From assembly GCF_026151205.1 (NCBI RefSeq), contig NC_087077.1, forward strand, positions 16,716,983 to 16,780,982: a DNA stretch of 64,000 nt, in the 5' to 3' direction. The position numbers and the translations under genes are program-made. Below, piece after piece: positions 15,101 through 27,100 of the stretch. The notes beneath the pieces are model-generated. The model saw nothing but the letters and a program-made list of their open reading frames with translations, was not told the origin of the DNA and did not search any database. The DNA comes from Bolinopsis microptera. Taxonomy: Eukaryota > Ctenophora > Tentaculata > Lobata > Bolinopsidae. Each line of letters opens with the position of its first letter. The first letter of the stretch is position 1.

Positions 15101-18100
15101 TAGTTAACTAATTAACATGCAAGCTTGGGAAATCCAATCAGCTCTGACAACTAGGAACCAATCATGACATATCCCCGACAACTAGGAACCTCTGGAGATA
15201 CTTTAAACTTTCAGGTGTCCACCGATTTCACAGCTGTGCTGTATATATTTCTGCACTCATTAATTAAGACAAAGATTTTTTTCAAGATAATGATAGTTCA
15301 AACCCAACATAATAATTACATACAGAATACATTACTCAATATCAATCTCATGGCCAAAGTATTTGCCAATCTCAAACAGATAGTCAACCTTGCTAGAGCA
15401 ATCCGAGTATTTGGAACAGATCTGGAACAACTGGTCATTGGAAGTTTTCCTTCTAATCCTTTTCTGTCCACCAGCTGTTGAGATCCTCTCTGTCCTTCGA
15501 TGAATTTGGAGAAAGCAGGCATGTTGAATTGAAACCGATACTCTTCATGTTCACGTTTCAGTATATATACCAGAAGTGCGGTTGTATATTAACAGCTGAT
15601 CAACTCCCGCACTTGTGATTTTATGTCTCGTATCACTCCCATTGCATGCTCGGCTCACATCCTTGGATACGAAAACCAGCCCCTTTCGGACCCGGCTCAC
15701 ATCGTTCGGACCCGGCTCACGTCCGTAATGTGAACACATACCGAGAGCTCAAACACTTCTTAATATACTTCATAATACACAGCTACTTACTAAACTGACA
15801 TGTGAACCCTACCCAGGTTCTTGGTTGTCCGGCTGTTAGGATGGTTATAATATGGATCACATCACAAATGATACGTCACTGATTGGGCCATGTGATGTGA
15901 TACCTGTGGGAGGCCGAAATGAGAGGTTCCTAGTTGTCGGTCAGACCCCTTGAGCGCTATTGGGCTGCACGACTTAGGGGACCCCCAATTATTAGGAGTC
16001 CCTCGGGTGATCAGATCATGTCACCAATTAGTGACGTATAAATAATGATGTGATCCTTCAGTAGAATTTAACTGTAGATTTCCCACACACAGTACACACA
16101 CACACACAGATTTATTGAGATTATTATTTATAAGTATAATCACTTTTATTGTTAATTAGCGGACTAACATCGCTCGCTCGCTTTTCCCATTCATTCACGG
16201 CCTACAAATAATTTATTATTGGCGAATGAATTTCCCAAGGGTTTAAGATCTTAAAGAGTTAAGAACAGTTGCCCACACACCACAGCTTGAGTTAGGCACT
16301 AGGCAGTGATTACAGTGATAACTGTTGATTGACCCTTTCAGATCGTAGAGGTCTGCAACACATGCTCGCTTTGCACATGCATTGTTTTTATCTCTCTATA
16401 ACTATAATAATAAAGTAATAAGCAATTAAAAGTTATGTCTGTAGCCCGCTCGTCGCACGTGCATTAATTATGAGTAATTAAACTTGCATGTTCATAGCAT
16501 ATTATTATATATTTTACCAAAACCCATAATTGGGTAGAGTGGACCGTTGCCAGTGTTTCCCAAAACTCGGAGCCAAAACTGGATCATCTTACTATATATA
16601 AAGCGAGACGATATATATATATTTATCTGTGCCATTTTACTGACACCACGGCATCAACTTTAACGCGAATTTCTGCAAAAACCGTAAAAGATATACAACT
16701 GAAACTTTTTTGACTGGGTCAAATGCTTTAATGGCCTCCAAATCAGCATGAAAAAATAAAAAATCGGCCAAGAAATAGGAGTTTTAGAGCCCAAAATTTG
16801 GTACCCCAAGTGGTGTCAAAAACGCGAATTAAATAGGTAATAATTGTTTTAGTCTCTTGAGTCTTGACACCATTTTAGGGTTAGACGGGTTCCTGCTAGT
16901 AATAATAAAATGTGATAAAGAGCATTACTAGAGCTACTTTTCGTAATAAGGTTCGGTTCTCCTCTATACTACATAGGTTTTGGAGTCGATGATCTACAAG
17001 CAGTACGTAGCAACGAATTACGAGAGCAGACAAGATGTAACAAGAGTGGACAAGTTATTATCTAGAATGACATGCAATTGGCATATCCTACCAGACCCCT
17101 TGAGCGCGATTGCGCGTGTGAAACACAGTTGTTCCCTTTTTGTCATGCAGGCCTGAGTATCAAAGCACAATAGTTCCCGATTCACGACACAACTGTACCT
17201 TTTTAGCATGCAGGCACACTTAATCACTGGTTAGTTCCAATTAAGCGACACAGTACTAGTAGTACCCGATTCAGGGCACAGGGGGGGGGGGGGGGGGACT
17301 CGAGGCTTCCCCCTGGTAATGCGATCTCGGAAGGCAGGCCTCCCCTTTGCAACACAAGCTCGAAACAAGTCGAAACATTTTTGATTTTTTAAAAGATTCG
17401 AATTAAAAAGGGAAGAAAAATATACATTTTAGAAATACATTTTTTTGAAGAAATATCCGGCAAAAATGCGGCAAAATTTTCTGAAACCGGACCGGAGCCG
17501 GAACCGGATATTAAAGCCGGATATCCGGCCGGATCCAGATTCAGCCGGATATCCGGTCGGTTCCTAGGCACTAGGCAGTAAAACTAGCGGGCTGCAATGA
17601 ATGTGGACTTGCCAGTTGCCACCCCATGGCAACATACAAATATATCGACTCTGTTACATTACTTCCTCGAATTATTTGTTATATACTAGTTTTGAAAGTA
17701 TTAAAACGATATATTAACACTTACTATATTTTATTATTTAATACCTGTAATATAGTGGGGTCGAGGAAAGATATAAAAATTAAAATCATAGTCAATAAAG
17801 CGGGAATTACTTGATTATTTCATTTCTTACATACTTTGATGTTACATATTGCGCAATAAAAGTTGTACGACGTACGTGGTGCAGTTAAGGGGTATTAGTA
17901 GAAATAGTACTCGTAATTACCCATTTGTAAATTATATGCACCATATTCGGTCACGTAACAGTAGATAAAAAGATAAAAGTACCTCCACATATCCATCTCT
18001 TAGTATGCCGTTAATATCTTTTAAAGACTGAGACGATTTTGATAAAGACTTTTGATTAAATCCTCTCATGCCGTTATAACGGCATGAGAAGATTTAACAA

Positions 18101-21100
18101 CGAAAATGTAACTTTAAGCAATATCGCCTATAAAACTAAGCAACGGCAGATATCCCAATGAATGGCCACTTACTCTCGGAGCCATAAGCAGACGATAAAT
18201 ATTAATTATGATATCAGTAATCTCCTCATTTCGAGAGAATCCGTAATTTTGCTGATATTATCTCAACTCTCAAGCGTAACTGTGCCATCTTACAAGGGTT
18301 CATTGGCGTGGTAATAACTTGTCACCGCCTTCTACTGGAATTGTTTGTCGCCCTTTTTATTTATTGTATAGTATAGCGGAGATGAGCCAGCTGGCCCGTT
18401 CTTTACGTCTAGTCGAATTTATTATAAGAATGATTATTATTTATATTAAGTATCATATCATATAAAAACGTATTTATATTTACATCTATATATTTTATAT
18501 CATATATCATATTGTAGATTTTTATCATTATTTATTTTTGTGCATAGTGGAGTCAGCTGTCCCTTTTTTTATGTCAAGTCGAATTTATTCGAATGACTAT
18601 TATTACGTACCTCAAATTAGCAACTTATGGTAAACTATACAATAAGTATTACTTATGTTGTATACTATATAAACTCGCCAACAAGTCCTCAATTAGCCTA
18701 GAAATCCTAGTATCGTCACCAAACATCCGACATGGATCAAAGTGTGCTTTATATCAGGCAGATAAAAGATATAGACTTTAAAGTTTAGAGTGGGGGTGTC
18801 ATCGCCGCCTTTTTCTTCAAGGTTCGAGTTTTCATTATGTTTTATCCTCATTTTTATGGCGAATTGGCAAACATTTCGTTATAACTATAAACATGATTCA
18901 GATTGTTTTGCCATTTTCGCCATCGATGGCGAAGAAAATGACAGTTTTTTATTCCAAAAAATACCTAATGGCGATGACGCCCCCCCCCCTCAGTTTTGAC
19001 GGCAGGTGTGTCTATCGTGTCTGGCCACAATGCATTAATGCGTTAAGTGAGACCTGATTTCTAAATTTATCTGATCGCAGCAGTCTACGATTGAGAACTG
19101 GCTTTGCTGTTGCAATCTGTTTTATGTTGTTCTTGGATTTTAATCCAGCAGACCACAGGATCCGAGACAACTTAAAAACATAACATTATATTTGCTATTC
19201 AGTCGGAGGATCCCGAGACTTTGTCGACAGTATTATGGCGAATATGTTGATTTCATAGAAGCTTTATGCGCCAACTAGAAATCAAATCCATTAAATTTGG
19301 AAATGAAATTTTCGTTCAATCAAAACTTTTGTAAAACCAAACCTAAGAATCGTTCAAACAGTTTTTTGAGCTACAATTAATATTGAACTTGAAGAGGGTT
19401 TTTCTTATATTTCAATTCCACCGGGATTTGTTAATATCCACCAGACTCGGATCTCTATCTAGGTTAACTTCTGATCTCGCACAAATATTCCTCTCTTGAG
19501 TTGGCGATATAATAATGTACACACTTGTAATTTTGGAGTGGTTTAAGGGGGCCGGGGGGGGGGGGGGGGGGGGGGGGGTCTTCATCAAAATTCTCTCGAA
19601 ATCGAGTTTATAGTTGTTTCTGATAGAGGGGAGTGATATCTATCAGCTGCTTTTGGTCCCATGGAAAAATATTGTTCCTAGCCGAAATTATCACCGGTCA
19701 AAGGTCAGCGCTTATGTGTAATTGTATTGCGCGAGCGATTTTCAATCGCGAGTTCTGAAAATCGAGTCTAAAAATCTATCTTCTCCTACATTTTTTGAGC
19801 AATCACCCTTAAACTTTCAGGATATGTTCTTAGGATCAGTAAGAAGAGAACTCTAGAGCCAGAATTTTAAGATAGGCCTTTAAAGATTTTTAATTCGATT
19901 TTGAAAATCTTGGACCTTGAATTTTAGAGGTCCAAGATTTTCAAAATCGAATTAAAAATCTTTAAAGGCCAATCTCAAAATTCTGGCTCTAGAGTTCTCT
20001 TCTAACTGATCCTAAGAACATATCCTGAAAGTTTGAGGGTGATTGCTCAAAAAATGTAGGAGAAGATAGATTTTTAGACTCGATTTTCAGAACTCGCGAT
20101 TGAAAATCGCTCGCGCAATACAATTACACATAAGCGCTGACCTTTGACCGGTGATAATTTCGGCTAGGAACAATATTTTTCCATGGGACCAAAAGCAGCT
20201 GATAGGTATGACTCCCCTCTATCAGAAACAACTATAAACTCGATTTCGAGAGAATTTTGATGAAGACCCCCCCCGGCCCCCTTAACAAGTTATTGAACGG
20301 ATCCTCCAGATTAGGTGACAGGAGAGACCACGTGCTCTCCTCCATGAATACCCTGTATCAGTATGTAAATGTGGACTGTGGCTGGGGTGCGTGTTTAGGG
20401 TGCTTTTATCATTTGATCGCGGAGTTTTCTAACCTGCTTTCGCCTTTCACTCCACTCTCAAACACACTATTAGGAAGTATAAAATATGTTGTTGTAAAAC
20501 TTACCAAAGTGTCAGGGTCGTCTACAAATATGTCGTCCTCCTCCGTTATGATAGAACCATCTTCCTTCACTGGGTAATACTCCACCTGAAACAGATAACG
20601 TCAGGTCAAGGTTCTGTCTAGATTCTAATCAAGATTCAGTCTACACGAGTTTCATAATTTATATGCTGAAGAAGTAACTTCTTCGATTAGTGCGCAACAG
20701 TTTTGCCGTGACAATGGAATTCATCATTAGTTTTTAAATGATCGTGCTGGCATATTTTGTCCTTATAGAGACTACTGATCTACCGTATAAATCCTAATTG
20801 ACATAGTAAAAGTTTCAACAGAGTATCAAAAGTCACGGATTCCTAGATGCATCTATTAAACTCGCTCTGGGAACTTGACGTATTCTCTCTCACTTGATAT
20901 CTGCAGTCAAAACCCAGGACGAATCAGCGTTAATATTGGGAATATTCGTGTACCAGACACATTGTTGGGACACAATTTGCAAATTGCAACCTGTCCATAG
21001 GGATATTTCATAGGGATATTTGCATAGGGATATTTCAATCAAATCGCCGTCCATCCAGTATCAGAAGATCCATTTGGTATTCTAATATCATTACCCATCA

Positions 21101-24100
21101 AAATGGCTATTATGTCAGTATCAATGGCTTCAAGACCCATGCAAATCATGAATGTCATTCACAGAATATGTTGAGTTGGAAATACTGGTTAGTACTTAGT
21201 ATAACTGTCGGTATATTAGTATTGCAGTCGTCGAGACTCGAGAGGGTTAGAATCAGAAGATATAGTTGGATTTACACAGGATTCGAATTAAATTATAAGT
21301 CCACTATGGTGAACCGTCATAATTGTTTACAGAATTGGGTAGGTAAATAAATTATTAAAAACATTATCAGCTTTGTTTGAAATCAGGGCTAGGGTTAGCC
21401 TTAAGACCTTAATTATGAATAATTCGCGAGGTTCTCACCAAATTGATAGTAAAATTGTTTAAGTTTCATGCATTTGAAAAACGTTGACGCATATCATCGG
21501 TGAAGCTAATTCGCTCTTCGGAGCAGCGAAGGAAATAAGTGCACACACAATTGATTTTGACAGCATAGGAACGCCTTTCTTGAGATTGAATATACTGTGG
21601 GGTGTTTGGTTGAATATTGAGTGAGCGGTGGCAGTGAATATGGAGGCTCTGGTGATTTTGAGGATTTACAGTTGAGTAAGGAGACAAAATTTCTATAAGA
21701 TGGTCTTTGAGATTTGTTTCATTGATATTGCTGGAGTCGGTGATTTCAGTGCTCATTTCAATAAGTGGCATTTGAGAAATATTTTTTAATTTCGACCTCT
21801 GTTTTGAGTACAAGTCGCATACATAAAGAACATGTGACTCGTCTTCGATGCTCTCGAGGCCCAGACTTGTTTGACACCACGCACATAGTCTTTGCTCACG
21901 GGGGGTGTTGGAGTATGATCTGCCCTTTTCAATATGGAGATCATGGACGCTGATTCTAAGTTTTGTGGTGCTATAACGACGAGAGAAGCCTTTGCATAGG
22001 TATAAGTAGGGCTCTCGGTTGAAGGTGTGTTTGATTGAGTGATAGAATTAAAATTTAGAAGAAGTAGACTTCTGATATTGCCAACATATTTTGAATTGAT
22101 TGGTTAGAGCTTCAATAATTTTAGGAATTCTATACTTTTTGCTGCATAGTGGTTTGATGCATTGACTACAATTTGACTGATTTTCAATGGAGTCTTTTAA
22201 TACTTTGCGATCACTTACAGGGTTGTGAGCGGCTTTGTTAGCTGAATTTGGATTGAGAATTCGGTGTGCAGTTACGTGATCTAGTTTGTAAATATCGTCT
22301 TGTTCAAGGATAAGTGGTTTGATGTATCGATACCAAGGTAAGTTGAGTGATTTTCGTTCTTCAAAGGCTGCAGTGACAAACAAATTCGACTTTGATTTTG
22401 TATTTAACCTTTTGAAGTAATTCAATGTTAAGCGAATTGATTCATAAATCAAAGGAATTCTTCCTGTTTCTCCCCATACACCTATTTGATGCTTTACAAT
22501 GGACTCCTAATGCCCATTTTAGGAATGGAATATGCAAGTTTTAATGAAACCAACTGTACTCTGAATAAATTACCGAACGGGATTACTGACCTTATTTTGG
22601 AAAATTTCTACGAGCCTATCCAGCAAGACCCTGGCAGAGTGACACGACAATAATTACCACACACAGCTAGCTGCCAGGTGCAACAATATAACAACATGAC
22701 CTTTAAACATTATTATATTTGTTCAAGAGCAACAATACATAGACTTATAGTTATATTTCACAGCGATCATCATCTTTGGTACACGTACTCTAGTTGTCGA
22801 ACTAAAGCACGTGAATAATCATATTATTTGTGATTATCTTTCGACAATATTGATTTTGCGAGTATTATATTATGTTAAATGACCAGTTACTGCACTATCA
22901 GCTTTGCAATTCTACTTTGTTACTTTGTAGGGCTTCATAGAATCCTCTATCGAGCCATCGAAAAAGTCGACCCCCGGACAGTGTAGAAACTGTTTTATCA
23001 CCACTCCAATCCAGCAAGGAGTTTCCATTCCGACGGCTGTATCCTGGAGCTGGAGGCTCGTCCGGAAAAGGCTTCACAAAGTTCGTTAAAGCTGCTTTGA
23101 ATTGCATAGGATCCTCGATGGTGTGCATATGTGTTGGGATAACATTCCATAATCGAGGTCCAGTGACTGCAAATGAGTTGTCATGTAGTGCTTGATTACG
23201 TTGACTGCTGGACTTAGCTATACTGGGCACAACTGCTTTTTGACCATGTCTGAGAGTCACCGAGAACTGGATACCAATATCATTAGGGCACTTGCAATGC
23301 AGAACTTTCCACATGTTGATGATTAAATACCGTTCTTTCAATAGTAGGTAATGATACGAGAATATTCTCGTAATAACGCTGTTATATAGAATAACACAGA
23401 TGCAGATCGTTCACATAAATGATATCTTGGTATTCTGGGGGAGTAGATGGATTTGCCCTATAGTACAGACAGATCCGTCTGAAAAAATCGATCTGCCGAC
23501 ACACAAAGCTTACAAAGGATTTTTGACGTTTTTGAGTCCTAATAGATGTCCTTTATGGCTGACCAACTTTTCCAAACTTTTCCACGTGTCTTAAGGCCAC
23601 TTTTTGCCACTTTACCACTTTTTACCACCTTTCTTGTTTGTCGAATATCTTTAGTTGTGAACATCGTAAAAGGTTGTGGATCAATCGAGTGTGTTTATAT
23701 TACCATGAAGAAAAACTTTTGTTCTAGCAATTTTTACGTCAGATAATCATTTAATTGGATAATTATCAATTAGCTAATTCTGTAGTAGTGGAACAGCAAT
23801 ACTAAGGTAATAGTATTGCTGTTCCACTACTACAGAAATAATCCCGATAACACTCGACCTCTGCCTGATCCAGAGGATATCACCATTTTACCTTCACACA
23901 GACATCGAACGCTGTACGAAGATGACGATCAGACCTCATTACAATTAGCTAATTAGCAAGATTCTAAAAATTTTTCATTGGCTCAAAATGATCGGAATAG
24001 CTTAAAACACGCAGAAAAGTAGTTTTTAGAAAAACTTTGAAAATTTTTCACTTACATTTTTTTTCGAGACTTGGAAAAATTTCGAAAATTCAAAAAAAAA

Positions 24101-27100
24101 TTATCCGCCAAAAGTGATCAAATCGCATGAAACGCGGAGAAAAATGCTTTTCAAAAAAACTTAGTGAATTTTTCGTTTCAAGAGTACTTCAATCACCAAT
24201 ATTTGTAGTTGGAGTTCAGTAAATCGCGGCAGATTTTAGTAATCAGGAATTACTAAGTGGAAAGGTATGAAACTGAAAAACGTTAACCATACGATATAAG
24301 AGTTTCATAACTAATTACAATACAGCCTTATCGATTTTCACAGAAACTGCACCAATGGCACAGTCAAGATCGAAAGACGAAACGATAGCCTGCTGTACTA
24401 TCATTTTATTGACTTCAATGATGAATCAGTGGGGTTAAGATAATCACATTTGTAATGAATAAAACCTCTCTGTACCATCAATTGTGCTAATCTAAACCGG
24501 CCTACCTGGATTACCAGACCTCTTCTTTTCCTCAACAATCAAACCAAGTTGTTCATATAGTATTTGGTGGGCGATGTAAGTACTTATCGAGCTGTATTCA
24601 ATCACAATACGACACAATACGTGTATATTATATGGCTCTTAATGAGGTTTATGAAACGCTTAATACCGTGAGAAACCCGGTATAGACTATAGAGACGTTT
24701 TACAGTTTATCACGAAAACGTATACTTGGCCTCATGGCTCATTTACAGTTCCAAGAAGGCAAGAACAGACCAGGGAAACTAAGGAACAGCCAGATCTAGG
24801 AAGCAAGTGTAAATACACCTTCCAACATCTACTGTGGCTTGTTTTGTATTGTACTGCATACCGCTTCATTTGCTATGCGGTATAAAATCACCCCCATATG
24901 TCAGGGTCGGCTAAAAGTAAAATCAACAAGGGTAACATACGGGCAAGGATAAGATTTAGATACGAGCGTCGGGCAAGGGGTAGTAAAGAACCGGTAATAA
25001 TTCATTCAGTAAAATGTTCCACGAGGGCCATAATATAATATACACGTATTGCATTGTGATTGAATACAGCTCGATATGTACTTACATCGCCCACCAAATG
25101 CGATATGAACAACTTGGTTTGATTGTTGAGGAAAAGAAGAGGTCTGGTAATCCAGGTAGGCCGGTTTAGATTAGCACAATTGACGGTACAGAGAGGTTTT
25201 ATTCATTACAAATGTGATTATCTTAACCCCACTGATTCATCATTGAAGTCAATAAAATGATAGTACAGCAGGCTATCGTTTCGTCTTTCGATCTTGACTG
25301 TGCCATTGGTGCAGTTTCTGAGAAAATCGATAAGGCTGTATTGTAATTAGTTATGAAACTCTTATATCGTATGGTTAACGTTTTTCAGTTTCATACCTTT
25401 CCACTTAGTAATTCCTGATTACTAAAATCTGCCGCGATTTACTGAACTCCAACTACAAATATTGGTGATTGAAGTACTCTTGAAACGAAAAATTCACCAA
25501 GTTTTTTTGAAAAGCATTTTTCTCCGCGTTTCATGCGATTTGATCACTTTTGGCGGATAATTTTTTTTTTGAATTTTCGAAATTTTTCAAGTCTCGAAAA
25601 AAAATGTAAGTGAAAAATTTTCAAAGTTTTTCTAAAAACTACTTTTCTGCGTGTTTTAAGCTATTCCGATCATTTTGAGCCAATAAAAAAATTTTAGAAT
25701 TTTGCTAATTAGCTAATTGATAATTATCCAATTAAATGATTATCTGACGTAAAAATTGCTAGAACAAAAGTTTTTCTTCATGGTAATATAAACACACTCG
25801 ATTGATCCACAACCTTTTACGATGTTCACAACTAAAGATATTCGACAAACAAGAAAGGTGGTAAAAAGTGGTAAAGTGGCAAAAAGTGGCCTTAAGACAC
25901 GTGGAAAAGTTTGGAAAAGTTGGTCAGCCATAAAGGACATCTATTAGGACTGAAAAACGTCAAAAATCCTTTGTAAGCTTTGTGTGTCGGCAGATCGATT
26001 TTTTCAGACGGATCTGTCTGTACTACTAGATTCATTGTTATTTGACGTATTTTAAGGGCCCTCCTAGAGTCAATCTATTTAATGGTTCACGCCAATCGTT
26101 AAACAAAACGTCGAACTATCATACAACTGCAGACAGTCGTGATCGTTCACCATTTTTCCCATTGAAACCGTTGTAGTGGCCATAATTTGATAGATAAATA
26201 CTGAATTATTAGCGACAATGTCGCTAATTGGCGTCATCTAGCGTCATCTAGCGTCATCTAGCGTAATCTATCATCATCTGGCGATATTTCACGCTAGATG
26301 ACGCTAGATGACGCTAGATGACGCTAGATGACGTCATATGTCGAATTTCAACTATCGGTAAAGGTCCAATAATTGAATTAATTTACCCTGAGTTCTCCTT
26401 TAGCTGCTCCTTGATAGTTCGTAATCGTTAGCATCTGTTCTTGCTCGAACTGAAAACAATATATTTTACGTTATTCTTTATAAAGATGAGTTTAACAAAC
26501 ATCAGATTTACGTAAAGATCTCAAAACTAAGAGTCTAGTTGAAACATAGTTGGAAGGAGTATGTCAAAGCCTTCATAATCCCTTTCGACTTCAGTGCTGC
26601 CCTTTTAGTGTTTGGAATGGGCTGACGCAAAACCTGACAAATTTATATAATATATTAGTGAGCTAGTGGTCAAAAGTCAATTATAACTGATTATAAAGTA
26701 AATGTATGATTTATTAACAAAAAGTACTCGTACATAAATATGCCAGTATTTGCGGTTATTCAGCACCCGTCCAGAAGCCTATACATTTTTCTATCAAAGG
26801 TTACCAAAATCAAAGTTGGAAACCCTCCGAAGCTTAGACCATTTCGGGGTCTTTTTAAGGTTCAGAAGCTGATAGGTTAACTTTCCGATATAGGATTTGG
26901 TTGGCATGGTGCTTCCTGGAATCTTAACGAATGGATTTAAACGCTGCAACTGTAAGCCTTTTCACCAACTGGTTTCCTAGAACTTAAAAATATGTCCAGA
27001 GACGACTGGACTGATATCTCAGTATGCTTTTCTGAGTTTTAGGGTTTCATTTAAAACGTAAAATAACTTTTATACATTTTCACCTCTTAGCTTAGTCATT

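Larger units (their letters stand above)
14651..17566. mobile_element. hAT-like non-autonomous element, 2.9 kb
   Basis: Inverted ends TAGGAACCGACCGGA (15 bp perfect) are flanked by an exact 8-bp duplication GGCACTAG (14643-14650 and 17567-17574). Both subterminal regions are full of CCGG-type motifs (CCGGATATCCGG and similar), as in hAT transposase-binding regions. No transposase frame was found, so it must be mobilised in trans. It contains at least one nested insertion (15061-15945) and an internal duplicated segment. Confidence 0.8.
12531..20504. other. Kinesin intron e-f (8.0 kb)
   Basis: It contains the MITE at 14310, the hAT-like element at 14651-17566, small hairpins and the foldback element at 19547. 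Nothing recognised in 12531-14300 or 17600-18050. A weak dispersed repeat may link 12030-12120 (in the previous intron) with 17585-17680. Confidence 0.6.
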
